From NCBI GenBank assembly GCA_024509875.1, contig JAMPIV010004919.1, positions 188,501-252,500 of the forward strand: DNA of 64,000 bases. The letters run 5' to 3'. This document shows, piece after piece, positions 10,526-22,050 of this stretch (positions are counted from its first letter, which is position 1; every line of letters begins with the position of its first letter). The notes beneath the pieces are model-generated. The model made no database searches. It was not told where the DNA came from and worked only from the letters and a program-made list of their open reading frames with translations. Source of the DNA: Oreohelix idahoensis. Lineage: Eukaryota > Mollusca > Gastropoda > Stylommatophora > Oreohelicidae. The position numbers were made by a program, and so were the translations under genes.

Positions 10526-10914
10526 AAAATGGTCAGGGCCAGATTGTGTATATTCCTAGGACAAGAGAAAGAACGCCTGCGTAGAATGTATGAAAATGAA
10601 ATTAGTACATTAGAGGAAGACAGTGAAGAAAAAAAAATTGATGAACACAAGTGGAAAGATCCCCGACTAAGAAAGGTAAAAGTAACATTGATTCTAGGCC
10701 ATGAGTCGTATGGTGCGCCGCGATATAGTACGAGTACAGTATTCTCCCAAGAGCCGTCTGGCACGTACTTGTGCCTGCAGTCATATTTTCTTAGTCTACA
10801 CCTCACATGATGAACTAAAAAGCTCTAGGGTTCACAGTAATACTAGACAGCGGATCAAGTAAAGACATCTATAATAGAGTGAATAAAACCATACAGCCTT
10901 TACCTATCTAAGCA
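10526..10914. other. Unassigned DNA with one charged open frame
   Basis: Plus-strand bases 10529-10810 are open for 93 codons and encode a lysine/glutamate-rich stretch (QEKERLRRMYENEISTLEED) that could be a helical exon fragment. There is no splice, family or repeat evidence, so I do not call a gene. Confidence 0.25.
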
Positions 10915-11390
10915 ATGTATGGAATTCTTTTCAGTATAGCACAAACACCAAATTACGAACATACTTTCTGTACTTCTGTATGGTGCGGAATGCTGGAGAG
11001 TAACAGAAAAGGAAAATGTCCAAATTGTTCCTTCCACACAACCTGCATAAGGAAAATCCTCCAAACTTTCTTCCCGAACACCATCACCAAATGAGAGCTG
11101 CTTACTCGGAGCAAGCAAAAAATATATGCACACGATCATTGCTGAAACTTGGTTGGCCATGTCCTCAGAGGAGACCCCGACGCCATCACAAGAACTGCTA
11201 TGCTATGGATCTCAGGAGGAAAGTAAAAGAGAGGCGAACCAAAAACAACTTGACGAAGAGCCGTTTAGGCCGAAATATAAAGCTTGAACTTGAGTCAGGG
11301 CACTGCACAAGGATGGCCACCGATCGAGCAAAGTGGAGACACTTTGTTACTGCCAATCAAGACGCCACTAGGCATAATGGCCTCTGACTG
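10915..11390 (+). pseudogene. LINE 3' fragment, RT C-terminal region, heavily decayed
   Basis: Translation across frames gives VLLYGAECWRVTEKE and then pieces of the region that is intact at 16957-17229 (ATDRAKWRHFV, QDATRHNGL). The frame breaks several times between 11030 and 11300. The 3' end again reads GACTGCTTTG, as in the other copies of this family. It is a 5'-truncated dead copy. Confidence 0.7.
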
Positions 11391-11677
11391 CTTTGTTTCG
11401 ACCGTTTTATCTCATTTAGACTCTAAGGAGGCCAGCCTACTTGGGTCATGACTCCTGTTTTCTCTTTTTTTTTAAACTGTTCCCCTGCTGGAATTAAACC
11501 AGTGTCATCTTTGCTGCACCTTTATGGTTTTAGTCATTCTGAAACTTGAAGCAGTTGTGAAACTAACAATTTTGTTGTATATAAATTACTGTCTTGAATT
11601 CCACAGCCCAATACGACAGTTCCACAGCCAGCACGATATCATTTACGCAGTTTAGCAACGCCTCTGATGTGCTAAAG

Positions 11678-12931
11678 TATGACGAATGGAACAACCGGAC
11701 TGATTTGCTTTTCAAAGTGTCTATTTCTCCGTATAAAATATATGTCTGAAAACACATAACTACTATACGTACGATTTTCGTAGGACGAATGGAACAACCG
11801 GACAGATTTGCTTTTCAAAGTGTCTATTTCTCCGTATAAAATGTATGTCTGAAAACACATAACTACTATACGTACGATTTTCGTAGGACGAATGGAATAA
11901 CCAGACAGATACGCTTTTCAAAGTGTTTATTTCTCCGTATAAAATATATGTCTGAAAACACATAATTACTATTTGTACGATTTTCGTAGGACGAATGGAA
12001 CAACCGGACAGATTTGCTTTTCAAAGTGTCTATTTCTCCGTATAAAATATATGTCTGAAAACACATAACTACTATACGTACGATTTTCGTAGGACGAATG
12101 GAATAACCGGACAGATATGCTTTTCAAAGTGTCTATTTCTCCGTATAAAATATATGTCTGAAAACACATAACTACTATTTGTACGATTTTCGTAGGACGA
12201 ATGGAACAACCGGACAGATTTGCTTTTCAAAATGTCTATTTCTCCGTATAAAATATATGTCTGAAAACATATAACTACTATACGTACGATTTTCGTAGGA
12301 CGAATGGAACAACCGGACAGATTTGCTTTTCAAAGTGTCTATTTCTCCGTATAAAATATATGTCTGAAAACACATAACATAATTTTCGTACTATTATGTC
12401 AAACGATAAAATTTGTCGAATTTGGATGAATGGAACAACCGGACAGATTTTCTTTTCAAAGTGTCTATTTCTCCGTATAAAATATATGTCTGAAAACATA
12501 TAACTACTATACGTACGATTTTCGTAGGACGAATGGAACAACCGGACAGATTTGCTTTTCAAAGTGTCTATTTCTCCGTATAAAATATATGTCTGAAAAC
12601 ACGTAACTACTATACGTACGATTTTCGTAGGACGAATGGAACAACCGGACGGATTTGCTTTTCAAAGTGTCTATTTCTCCGTATAAAATATATGTCTGAA
12701 AACACATAACTACTATACGTACGATTTTCGTAGGACGAATGGAACAACCGGACAGATTTGCTTTTCAAAGTGTCTATTTCTCCGTATAAAATATATATCT
12801 GAAAACACATTACTATACGTACGATTTTCGGAGGATGAATGGAACAACCGGACAGATTTGCTTTTCAAAGTGTCTATTTCTCCGTATAAAATATATGTCT
12901 GAAAACACATAACTACTATACGTACGATTTT
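11678..12931. repeat. 103-bp satellite, about 12 copies
   Basis: Each unit contains GACGAATGGAACAACCGGAC, TTTCTCCGTATAAAATATATG and ACTATACGTACGATTTTCG. Starts occur every 103 bases, for example 11784, 11887, 11990, 12093, 12196 and 12299. One unit near 12380-12425 carries about 20 extra bases, and the last unit is short. Identity is mostly above 95%. Overlapping 66-codon frames on the minus strand arise only from the periodicity. The array ends exactly at the SINE head that follows. The 11391-11677 DNA before it shows nothing. Confidence 0.96.
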
Positions 12932-13137
12932 CAGAGTGGTTAAAGCGCTAGTCTTTCGCGACAAAGGTACCGAACTCGATTCACGGTATCGACACGCTTC
13001 AGTCTACCCAGCTGTAAATGGGTACCTGACTTTGCACCTGAGTTAGGGAAGGAAAAGGCATCGAGGAAGGGAACTTGTCACCCCAGGTCTCGATGCTAAA
13101 CCTAGTATATCGAAGTCTCTAACACTTCGCTCCTCTA
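12932..13137 (+). mobile_element. tRNA-derived SINE (family S1), head slightly truncated
   Basis: CAGAGTGGTTAAAGCGCTAG (box A-like) and GAACTCGATTCACGGTATCG (box B-like) are followed by a body with CAGTCTACCCAGCTGTAAAT and TGAGTTAGGGAAGG. The same head and body occur on the minus strand at 59055-59318. The body alone occurs at 23030-23262 and inside the LTRs of element 3. The first few head bases are missing at the junction with the satellite. Confidence 0.8.
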
Positions 13138-13396
13138 CCCTTAGCTCCACAAAGTTACAAACATAACACCTATCACAACAACATCTACAACACAACCGAT
13201 ACTAAATACCGCCAGACGATGTCAACCCTTAGCTCCACAAAGTTACTGAAACATAACACCTATCACAACAACATCTACAACACAACTGATACTAAAGACC
13301 GCCAGACGAGGCCAACCCATAGCTCCACAAAGTTACTGTAACATAACACCTATCACAACAACATCTATAACACAACTGATACTAAAGACCGCCGTA
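13138..13396. repeat. 88-bp tandem repeat, about three copies
   Basis: The unit begins ACCCTTAGCTCCACAAAG and recurs at about 13138, 13226 and 13315, each with ACACCTATCACAACAACATC. It directly follows the SINE body and may be an expanded SINE tail. Confidence 0.85.
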
Positions 13397-14389
13397 TTCA
13401 GTTACATTTTGTTGTGCTTACTGATTACGTGAAATTTCCGTGGTCGGCACATTTCTTTCTCAAGCAGATATTAACTATTTTCTATTCACCTTACACTCCT
13501 TTCAGTAATAATTCGTCTTGTCTGTTTACCTGACCATCCCTGCTGAGAGAGTAGACCGGTGATGCAATATTGACCGACAGCCATGTTGGTAAAATTCTCG
13601 TATACTTAACCTTGACCGCGCCGGATGAGAACGACGTACGCCCAGCCAGTTTATTTAGCGCTGATATGGTGATTGGGATTCCCTAAATTACTTTCGTGAA
13701 GAGTCACAGACCAGATGGTTTCACGAGGGTCGATGTTTGCACAAGGACGGGAGATAAATTACCCGCATATTACAGACATGCACCTGGAAGACGGAATGAG
13801 GTAATAGCATACGGATAGAAGTATTACGAAGATATTACTTGAGATAAAAGGAAGAAGTTATTTGTAATCACTGACGAGAATATTCGGAGGTTTCACATCC
13901 ATATTTGGGAGACGTGACCTTTTCTATAATACTCCTATGAGGAAATGTTTTGACTAGACGCCATCAAACTACGCATGATTATAACTATTGGCCGGCATTC
14001 GAGATGTAAACATAACAACAATTCTTATTGGATTATGTCTAATAGTAAACAACAACGTACATGGGACGAAAGTTGCAATATAAGTTGACACTTTAGTCCG
14101 CTGAAAGCACTGTGAAAATTCACCTAGCGCCAAGAAGACAACCAGACCTTGCCAGAGTTAATACGCTCGATTGTTAAGATATACTCTCCCATTCATACCT
14201 TTGTCTTTTCCTTTCTAATTTAGCAACGCATTTTATTGCTGTTAAGCTAAGTTCTTTGATGAGACCTTATCGTGTTAATTCGTTCTCGACAGGGATAAGA
14301 AGTAAGACTATCGTCTCCCCTGATTTCGGAGAGATATATACTCCAGAATTCTAACTTAATTACTTCAGAAGGACGAACCATCTAATGGT
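13397..14389. other. Unassigned DNA upstream of repeat copy A
   Basis: No ORF or repeat was recognised. It may include a diverged part of the LTR-like repeat that follows, but I could not align it with copies B or C. Confidence 0.3.
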
Positions 14390-16188
14390 TAATAGAAGAT
14401 ATAAATATCTAGTAGTGTTGAGTAATTTTAGTGGTAGATCGCCTATTTCATTTTACATAGTTTAATTTCTGTGCAGAGTGATTAAAGGATAATTCTTTAA
14501 AGTTTACTGTGTTACAGTGGATAGCAAATAAATTATATTTCTATCTAAACTCATACAGCTATAAATTAATTTAATTTAATTGCTAGTATCCAGTCAGAGA
14601 ATAGTTTTACCATCTAAATTAATGCACTGATTCATCATTGAGTATTGACGAAATACGTATGTATTTCTAATTCATCATGATTGATTTTGTAATGACTAGA
14701 ATTTATTTCACGGAAGTTTAAACGATGAGACAAGCGCTAAGCTTATAGTCTCTAACTTAAAGTTAATAACCGATGTGAATATTATGTTTCACGCGAGGGT
14801 AGGATAGGATGTGTATAATATTATGTTTAAGTATTCTGTATGTTTCTTTTTCTTTATACAGGATTCTGGGTAAAGCCCAACATCTTCCAGCGGTTTCAGT
14901 ATATGAGAAGAACCTAGAAGAAACATTTTTTTGTAATTTAAATAAGTGAGTTTCCAAGTTACAACCTGTCTGGCATTGTGTTTGCATCCAGAAAAAGACA
15001 GAGTACTCATCTCACGAACTTTAATACTAAATGCAATAACTGGGCCTATCGAGCCAGATTATAATTCTTCCCAACAATCTCATTGTACATTCAGCCCCTG
15101 TGGCGAGAAAAATTACAAACCATTAACATTTCCGAAGTTTTTTTTTTTTGACTAATTGTGGTGTGACCAAGAATTTTACATTTGAGAGAAGTTACGAACC
15201 TGTCATTTTCCTAAGTAGTGGAAACCTCGTGATTCTGACACTGTGAGCCAGTTTAAACTTTCTTACCCAAACTGATTCAAGTGACATTAACAGTAATCTT
15301 AAAATATAATTGTGAAGTGAATGCTCCCCCGAACATTGGAAGAAACCTGTATCTGCAGAGCTGGGATTCTCTTTATCAAAAGAATACAGATTCACTGTAG
15401 AGAAGTGTCCTGAAGTTTGCGCCAGACGGCGAGAAACACCACGTGTGTAGGTAAGAAAGTATGTCAGGGGCCCCTGCTGAATGAACAGAGAGAAAGCAGA
15501 ACGAGTGATTCTTTCTTTTTTATATTCATGTACCCACTTTGAAATTTTTGTTGCAAATGCTGATTTCCTCTTAGGATAGATTAATATATCAACTCTGTTA
15601 TTAACTATAGAGGGAAATCCTAGACCATAGTGTATAAATCTGGGACTCTTTGGGGCTATCACTTTTCTTCTAACGGGATCGTGGGCTAAACAGAGGGGGA
15701 AAGGATTACACCTATGGGTCTATTATTCTTTTAGTAATTCATTAACCTATGTGTATTTATATGTGCTTGATAAGCAAACTTATTTGTTGTGGAAAATGTT
15801 CTTTAATGTTAATAAAATTTACATAAACTTTATTCCAGTGTGTCGGTCAGCTCGTTCCAAAATATCTATATTCCATTGTTATAGTTTTTTTCACGTCTGT
15901 GCGTCTAACCGTCGTTACTTATGTGTGTGTGTATGTGAGTGGTATATATAGATTACTATATACGTTCTAATAGACTGTCTGACTATTCTAGATCTGTTGT
16001 AGAAGATAGGCTGACCGAGAGAAGCTTCTCGCGTATCAGGGACAGACTCTATTAATTTTCACCATCTCACTCGTGAAAATCTATTTTCTTTACATTACCT
16101 CTCACTGAGCTATCATCTATTCTATTTCTATTCAGAAGGGACCAATCTATGTCTTAATTCCCCTATCGAAAATCTACGACATTAAGAA
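14390..16188 (-). repeat. LTR-like dispersed repeat, copy A
   Basis: It aligns in order with copy B (24000-25450, 27600-27705, 46758-47027) and, inverted, with copy C (55375-56675). Shared landmarks are AAATACGTATGTATTTCTAA, GGCTATCACTTTTCTTCTAA and GTCTATTCAGAAGGGA. On the minus strand its right end reads TGTCGTAGA, like the TGTCGTGAA starts of the LTRs of elements 1 and 2. I infer an old solo LTR of a related element, but no opposite end or TSD was found. It has no insertion at the sites where copy B is interrupted, so it shows what those empty sites looked like. Small ORFs inside (15192-15662 minus) look accidental. Confidence 0.7.
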
Positions 16189-16794
16189 TAGCAGCAGATT
16201 TCATTTACCAGACCTGACGTTGTTTGAGCATCTTGAGGAATTACAGCCCAGGAAAACTCTACCATTTTAACACGGAAAATCGGATTCTGAGAAAACTGTA
16301 ACACAAAGTCAAAGTGGGAACTTATTGCTAAAATAACAACACCCCAGACCACATGTAAGAGGCATTGACAAGCTGCCTTAAACTATTTCTCTGAGCCAGC
16401 AGTCTGTGAGCCTAAAGATTGGGGTAAGTTGTACATTTTAAATTCTATATTTTGCATTATTAGAATGTGAACTTATATTTATATATTGACATGTGAATAT
16501 TAATATGTGAAAATTGCTACTGGGTGTCCAAGTCATTTGAGGCTGGCAGCCTCAGCATATAGAATGATGATTTCATGAACCACCACTGCAAGGGCTGGTA
16601 ACTGCTTTATGCGAGTTTCTTATAGAGAACTAACAGCAGAGGTAGTCCTAAATTCCATATGGAGCAGGGAGGAAATGATGAGAGAATGATGTACATACTT
16701 GTTATATTATTAACATTTTCAACCAGTGTAGATGTAAATGTAAACATATTCGCTCTAAAAGTAATGAAAGTTTTTCCGCTCAATAGGATTAACA
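16189..16794. other. Unassigned DNA
   Basis: No coding or repeat signal I can support. Confidence 0.3.
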
Positions 16795-17275
16795 TTTTCT
16801 GTGCTTCTCTATGGTGCAGAATGCTGGAGAGTAACAGAGAAGGAAATGTCGAAACTGTCTTCCTTCCACACAATCTGCCTAAGGAAGATTCTCCGAATCT
16901 TTTGGCCGAATACCATCAGCAACCAAGAACTGCTTATTCGGAGTAACTAGGAGGACATGCACACGATCAAAGCTGGCAGACGCTGGAGTTGGGTTGGCCA
17001 CGTCCTCAGAAGGGACCCTGATACCATTACAAGAACAGCTATGCTATGGATCCCCGAAGGAAAGCGAAAGAGAGGCCGACCAAAAGCAACCTGTCGGAGA
17101 ACTGTGGAAGCCGAGATGCAAAGAATGAACCAGAGTTGGGGGACTGTACGAAGGATGGCCGCCGACCGAACAAAGTGGAATCAATTTGTTGCTGCCCTAC
17201 AAGACGCAACCAGGCGTGATGGCCACTGACTGCTTTGACGGTCGACGGCTATGGATCAAATAATAAGAAGAAGGA
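16795..17275 (+). pseudogene. LINE 3' fragment, RT C-terminal region and GAA-type tail
   Basis: The frame first reads SVLLYGAECWRVTEKE. After an in-frame stop at 16945 it is open at 16957-17229 for 90 codons, ending RRWSWVGHVLRRDPD, KRKRGRPKATCRRTVE and QDATRRDGH. This is the typical tail of non-LTR retrotransposon polymerase ORFs, after the catalytic domain. The 3' UTR GACTGCTTTGACGGTCGACGGC is short and ends in AATAATAAGAAGAAGG. The copy is 5'-truncated and lacks all catalytic motifs. Confidence 0.82.
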
Positions 17276-17566
17276 TTAATATTAATTCTCATCGAGTGTA
17301 AATGTCTGAGATAGATAGGATTGTCGAAGAAGGAGGGGACACATAAGTATGTGTCGGAAAATGCAATACTCAAGAGGGTATTTGTTCTCTTCTTTTGTGA
17401 CACTAGTTGGTGGTACCAGTTGAGGGTACTATCTCTGGAACAAGTGAGGGTATAAATGGCCTGAAGTCGACGCTAGACACCATCATCAGACGGGTCTTAG
17501 AGACGCGGGACCAGCTTGGTAGTTATTCCATGACACTTCTTGGAACGTGCTACAACTTTCAAACTT
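17276..17566. other. Unassigned DNA
   Basis: Lies between the LINE tail and a TTC-run retroposon tail. No feature seen. Confidence 0.3.
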
Positions 17567-17990
17567 CTTCTTCTTCTTCTTCCTTGTTCATCCTGAAAAG
17601 GACTTTGGTTGCGTTGTGTCCATTTACAACAAAGCTGCGATATTTGCGCCTTTTGGCCGACACATCCGACTTCAGCACGGTATTTTTGGGACCGCGTTAG
17701 CATTCCCTCTTCGATCCCTACTCATTCAGCCAGACTGCAGTGATGCAGCCTGTTTCCAGGACCACCACTTGGAGGTGGAGTAGGGTCTTGGTCAACTCTG
17801 GTTCGCTGACCCTGACGCAAGCAGTCTAGCTGTGGGTCGCTAACTGCATTCCTCACTGTTGACGCGTCTTGTGTCCCACTTTCAAACTTGACCAGTGACG
17901 AGTGTGAATCAGGCATCCATCTACAAAGAACCAAACATCTCCTGGAGCTGAACAGACAACGTCATTGGCAGCTAAGCAGAAACATAAAAG
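17567..17990 (-). mobile_element. Retroposon of unknown family with GAA tail (copy 2)
   Basis: Inverted relative to the copy at 10160-10525. The TTC run at 17567-17582 is its GAA tail. About 240 bases are shared, including GACCACCACTTGGAGGTGGA here against ACCTCCAACTGGTGGTCC there. It extends past the shared part to about 17990, and that portion has no partner in the window. The minus-strand frame 17722-17934 is open but unrecognised. Confidence 0.55.
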
Positions 17991-18524
17991 CTGCCAAGTG
18001 AACTATCTAATTTTAACGCCATAACATCACCCTGTGATGATAACTTTTTCTATAAGGAATTATTCATGTTTATAACTGTTAAAACATAATTGATAATTAA
18101 ATTTGTTACTTGTATAAAAACAAATATAAAGTTGTTTTAATCAAATTTGAATGTAGTACATCCGTATGTCTCAGATAATGTCTTAAATACATTTAAACAG
18201 AGCTATATAATAATAAGAGGAATTTCGCTGACTTAATTCAGCTGGCTGCTTGAACGAGCTAACGAACTATAAGATAACTCTATCCTTCACAAAAGTTGAC
18301 GGCAGATACTAGATTTAACATTTGCTCAGCTTCATACAGTATTGTTATCGCTTTCTGAAAATCTTGTGAACATTACCTTGAGGTAGAAGCATCATTATCC
18401 CTCTATGTACAACTCTGCCAAGAGTAATCTTGTGCGAAGGTAAACACCTTTGAAGACCCACATCAGTTACTCTTGAGTTTTGGCCACTGTTGGACCACTA
18501 ATGCAGAGCTAAGTGGAGGCAACC
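17991..18524. other. Unassigned AT-rich DNA
   Basis: No ORF, tandem repeat or repeat partner seen. Confidence 0.3.
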
Positions 18525-18866
18525 CGTGACACTATAAATATTTTTTTTTTGTTGTGGGTAGGTTTCCAACTTTTTTTTAAATGTTGCCAGGACAGCGGCC
18601 GTATGGCTTACTCTTTACGATTTATAAATGTCGTGGAATTTTTAACGTGCGCTACTGGCACACATGACCTCCTATTTTGTCGCCCTTATCCAAGAAGGCT
18701 AGGCATCCGATCTCACTATCCAAGGGAGTATTACATCATTAGAAACCACTAGTTCTGAAACAATTTCCATTAATTACATTCCCTGTTTCCCTGTACTGGG
18801 ATCGAACCCGGTACCTTTAGAATTAGAGGCGGGCGCCATACCTCTTATCCTCTCCGACCCCTTAAA
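18525..18866 (-). mobile_element. tRNA-derived SINE (family S3), copy 1, tail truncated
   Basis: The minus-strand head, at the right, reads GGGGTCGGAGAGGATAAGAG, then the box B-like GTACCGGGTTCGATCCCAGTA. The body, with CAGCGGCCGTATGGC and CTAGGCATCCGATCTCACTA, matches the copies at 20715-21712 and 59832-60352. It stops near CACTATAAATATTTTT, without the CCAAA-repeat tail of the others. At the site where the others carry G tracts, this copy has only GGGAG. Confidence 0.8.
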
Positions 18867-19085
18867 TTTTCTTAAATATACGTATGTCACTCAGTAGACA
18901 TTTTCGAATATTCCATAAAACACGCTGACGTCATGATTTGTATGGCCCTTAGCTAGATCTAAGCCTCATATTGATTTCCGTTAATGTGTTCGCTGCAACA
19001 TAACTATTTTTAGAATAAACTCATGCACTTTTCAGTGGCTGTCTGGGTCAAAATGATCTCACGTTTTATACAAAAAAATGTTTGG

Positions 19086-19211
<126 letters not shown>

Positions 19212-19378
19212 GTGTGTCTGTCGTTCATCCGTATGTGTGTCTGTCTGTCTAGACGTCAGTCAATCAGTTCTGTCTATCTGCCTCTCTATTTGCCCATCAG
19301 AATGTCTGTCCGCTATCTATGTGCCACTGTATCTTTCTAAGTCGTTATTTATCTGTCATCCTACAGGTCTGTTTGCCT

Positions 19379-19640
19379 GTTGGCTCTTGCATATATGTAT
19401 GTATGATTGTGACTGTTAGCTCTTGCATATATGTATGTATGATTGGTACTGTTAGCTCTTGCATTATATGTATGTATGATTGTGACTGTTGGCTCTTGCA
19501 TATATGTATGTATGATTGTGACTGTTGGCTCTTGCATATATGTATGTATGATTGTGACTGTTGGCTCTTGCATATATGTAAGTATGATTGTGACTGTTGG
19601 CTCTTGCATATATGTATGTATGATTGTGACTGTTAGCTCG
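19379..19640. repeat. 36-bp minisatellite, seven copies
   Basis: The unit contains GTTGGCTCTTGCATATATG and GTATGATTGTG, spaced by 36 with one single-base insertion near 19465. Because 36 is a multiple of three, both strands stay open (CMIVTVGSCIYV on plus, QEPTVTIIHTYM on minus), which mimics coding sequence. Confidence 0.95.
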
Positions 19641-20714
19641 AAACTCCTTACGCGTCTTGTTTATATATTATCAAATATGGAAGCCATATGACATCAATAA
19701 TGCATATTAAAACCAGTTCAAAACAAAACCATCGATTATATGTCTGGAATATTTGAAGTTTTATAATGTGTTTCATTGCTTATGGTGCTTTCCGTCGTTC
19801 TGGTCCGAATATCAGCATTGACCTTACTCCATATTTATGTCTTGCTGGCAAGTGTTTCTATTTCAAACATTTAAAGTAAGCCAGCCAATCATATGTACTT
19901 CAGTTTTGGTATATCACGTGTCATTTTGGTTTCGTTTTCATTGTCGCAAAATGGTTTAAAGCCATTTGTTTTATCTTTCTATCTTTTTCAGCTTTTTTTT
20001 TTTTTTTGCCTTTATCTAATCTGTCATTCTTGTCTAATTTTGATCTTACTTTTCGGGGTTATCTTCGGTCAGATATCATTGCAAAAAAAAAAAAAAAAAA
20101 AAAACTCCGTTCTTGAGAGAATTAAAAAAAATAAACGAATCTTAACAAAATCTTAACACGCTAGACATCTGGAATGATGAAATCCACAGTTGGGACAGAA
20201 TAAACATTGACACTTTTGTTTTGGAGCGGAAAGATGGAGCAAGGTTCAAGGTCGACGACCTGGCTAAAACTCAAGGCGCTCCTTTCTTTACTTTACGTAC
20301 ATTTTAATGTTAGGCGAGAATAAATAAATAAACAAATAAATACATACATGAATAAATGCATAAATAAATATAGGTATTTAACAGACACTCGTTAGAAATA
20401 ATGAGCGTCAGTAAAACCAGAAAAGAAATATAAGTGACGGGCTCGCCAGGAATCAAACCAGGGACTAACAGAACGAAGCCATCGCCTTACTACGAGAATT
20501 GATCCAGTTTTATCTAAAGATTGTCTACAGATCTCTGTGACTAAGAGTACCTAGGTGTAATTTCTAGTAAAAAGATAGAAAGCTCAATAGCGTAACTAAG
20601 GTGAAGGGTGTAACTCCCACGTCATCATTGTGATAATATTGTTAATAGACACAATATAATTAGCCTCGAACAGTAGTCGTCTGGTTAAATTCGCCAGTCA
20701 GCAGGAACATTATA
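19641..20714. other. Unassigned DNA with homopolymer and AAATA runs
   Basis: Contains T14 near 20000, an A23 run at about 20082-20104 and AAATA-type repeats at 20322-20370. At 20440-20512, minus-strand sequence with GGTTTGATTCCTGG may be a worn tRNA-like head. I see no gene. Confidence 0.4.
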
Positions 20715-21722
20715 TTGGTTTGGTTTGGTTTGGTTTGGTTTGGTTTGGTTTTAAGGACTATCTTCATTGCACACGGACAACTCCATCAGTGCTCCGATCT
20801 CCTCCCTTAGATCACACAAGGAGGATCTCATCTCAGTGCTTGAACTCCTTAGCACCGGCGAGAATCCCAATGTGTGTATATAGGAATCACTTATTCTATA
20901 AATATTTTTGTGGTGGGTAGGTTTCTAAGTGTAAAATTTTGCCAGGGCAGCGGCCTTATGGCCTACTTCTTTAAAATTTCCAATTGCCTATTTTTTCACC
21001 CAGGGGACCGGGGGGGGGGGGGGGTATGACATCTTTAGGACACTGTGGGAAAAAATTTCCATAAATTATATTCCCTCTAAAAGCAGCGGCTGGGAGACTT
21101 TTTCAGGTCATAAATCGTGGATTCCTCAGCAAGAAAGAGGTTGGTAAGAAAACGAAGATGGCTGTATACCGCTCCACCTATGTCCCAGTCTTGACATATG
21201 GATGCGAGTCGTGGGCAATGACTACAACCCACAAAAGCCAGATCCAAACCTCAGAAATGAGGTATCTGAGGAAAGTGGTTGAAGTAACAAGAAGAGACAT
21301 GGTCCGCAACCAGACGATCCGTCAAGGCCTAAAATCCCATCCGCTGCAGACCCAAATAGAACAGTCCCAACTAAGATGGTTTGGCCATGTCTGCAGAATG
21401 GGAGAAGATCGGCTACCACGACAAGCATGGGAAACAAAGAGCCAGGGATCCAGACCTCCAGGACGACCCAGAGTCCGCTGGGAGGACAACATTAGACAAT
21501 CTTTGAAGGACCGAGGACTAGAATGGAACCAGGCCAGGAAGAAGACAGCTGATAGAATGGTCTGGCGCTCTCTCTTCCAAACCTCTACACCTCACGGTAG
21601 AAGGGGAACGACTAAGTAAGTAAGTAAGTAAGTAAGTATATTCCCTCTACTGGGAATCGAACCCGGTACCTCTAGAATTCGAGGCGGACGCCATACCTCT
21701 TAGCCACTCCGACCCCCTAAGT
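20709..21722 (-). mobile_element. tRNA-derived SINE (family S3), copy 2, split by a LINE
   Basis: The right end (21650-21712) is the tRNA-like head: GGGGTCGGAGTGGCTAAGAG and GTACCGGGTTCGATTCCCAGT on the minus strand. The left end is the tail, a GGTTT run at 20717-20750, which is a CCAAA-type repeat on the SINE strand. TTATATTGG occurs just outside both ends (20710-20718 and about 21725-21733), a likely TSD. A 15-G tract lies at 21010-21024. The SINE is interrupted at 21080-21636 by a LINE fragment. Confidence 0.85.
21080..21636 (+). mobile_element. 5'-truncated LINE with TAAG-repeat tail and 13-bp TSD
   Basis: An open frame of 153 codons (21158-21619) gives LTYGCESWAM, EMRYLRKVVEVTRRD, QLRWFGHVCRMGEDRLP, GRPRVRWEDNIRQSL and a STPHGRRGTTK end. 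This is the C-terminal part of a non-LTR retrotransposon polymerase, after the catalytic region. The tail is four or more TAAG units. TATATTCCCTCTA flanks the insert on both sides (21067-21079 and 21637-21649), so the boundaries are exact. The family differs from the GAA-tailed LINE elsewhere in the window. The lack of stops suggests a recent insertion. Confidence 0.92.
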
Positions 21723-21889
21723 TGTTATATTGGGTAACGTCTTACCATAGGAAGAGGTCAGTAGATCGTATATATTAATCATATATTAATATATTCATGT
21801 ATTTACAAGGTTTAGCAAATATATACTTTTTTAGGGTCACTGTAGTCTCCTTAATTTGCCGTGGTGATCCAAACAATTGTGGCTTGTTG

Positions 21890-22050
21890 TTGCGATACAA
21901 CGGGTGAAATTTTTCGCAACACAAAGACTGGAAGTTGTCGCTACACAACGGGTGGATGTTGTCATGGCCCAATGAGACCAAGTTGTCATGGCACAATGGG
22001 TCCAAGTTGTCATGACATAATGGGTCCAAATTGTCGTGAAAATGGACCAA
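21890..22050. repeat. 24-27 bp degenerate minisatellite, about six copies
   Basis: Units resemble AAGTTGTCATGGCACAATGG. The last three or four are well kept (21955-22040); the earlier ones are diverged (GTTGTCGCTACACAACGGG). Confidence 0.8.

Noticed and set aside
10529..10810. Possible host exon with a charged helical product
   Set aside because: One short open frame without splice sites, conservation or transcript evidence, and flanked by retroposon debris.
11563..12964. A ladder of 66-codon minus-strand ORFs that look like a protein family
   Set aside because: They are spaced 103 bases apart and come entirely from the 103-bp satellite. The period is not a multiple of three and there is no independent coding signal.
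20440..20512. Possible tRNA gene or SINE head on the minus strand (GGTTTGATTCC)
   Set aside because: Only a box B-like stretch is clear. No full cloverleaf, body, tail or duplication was found.
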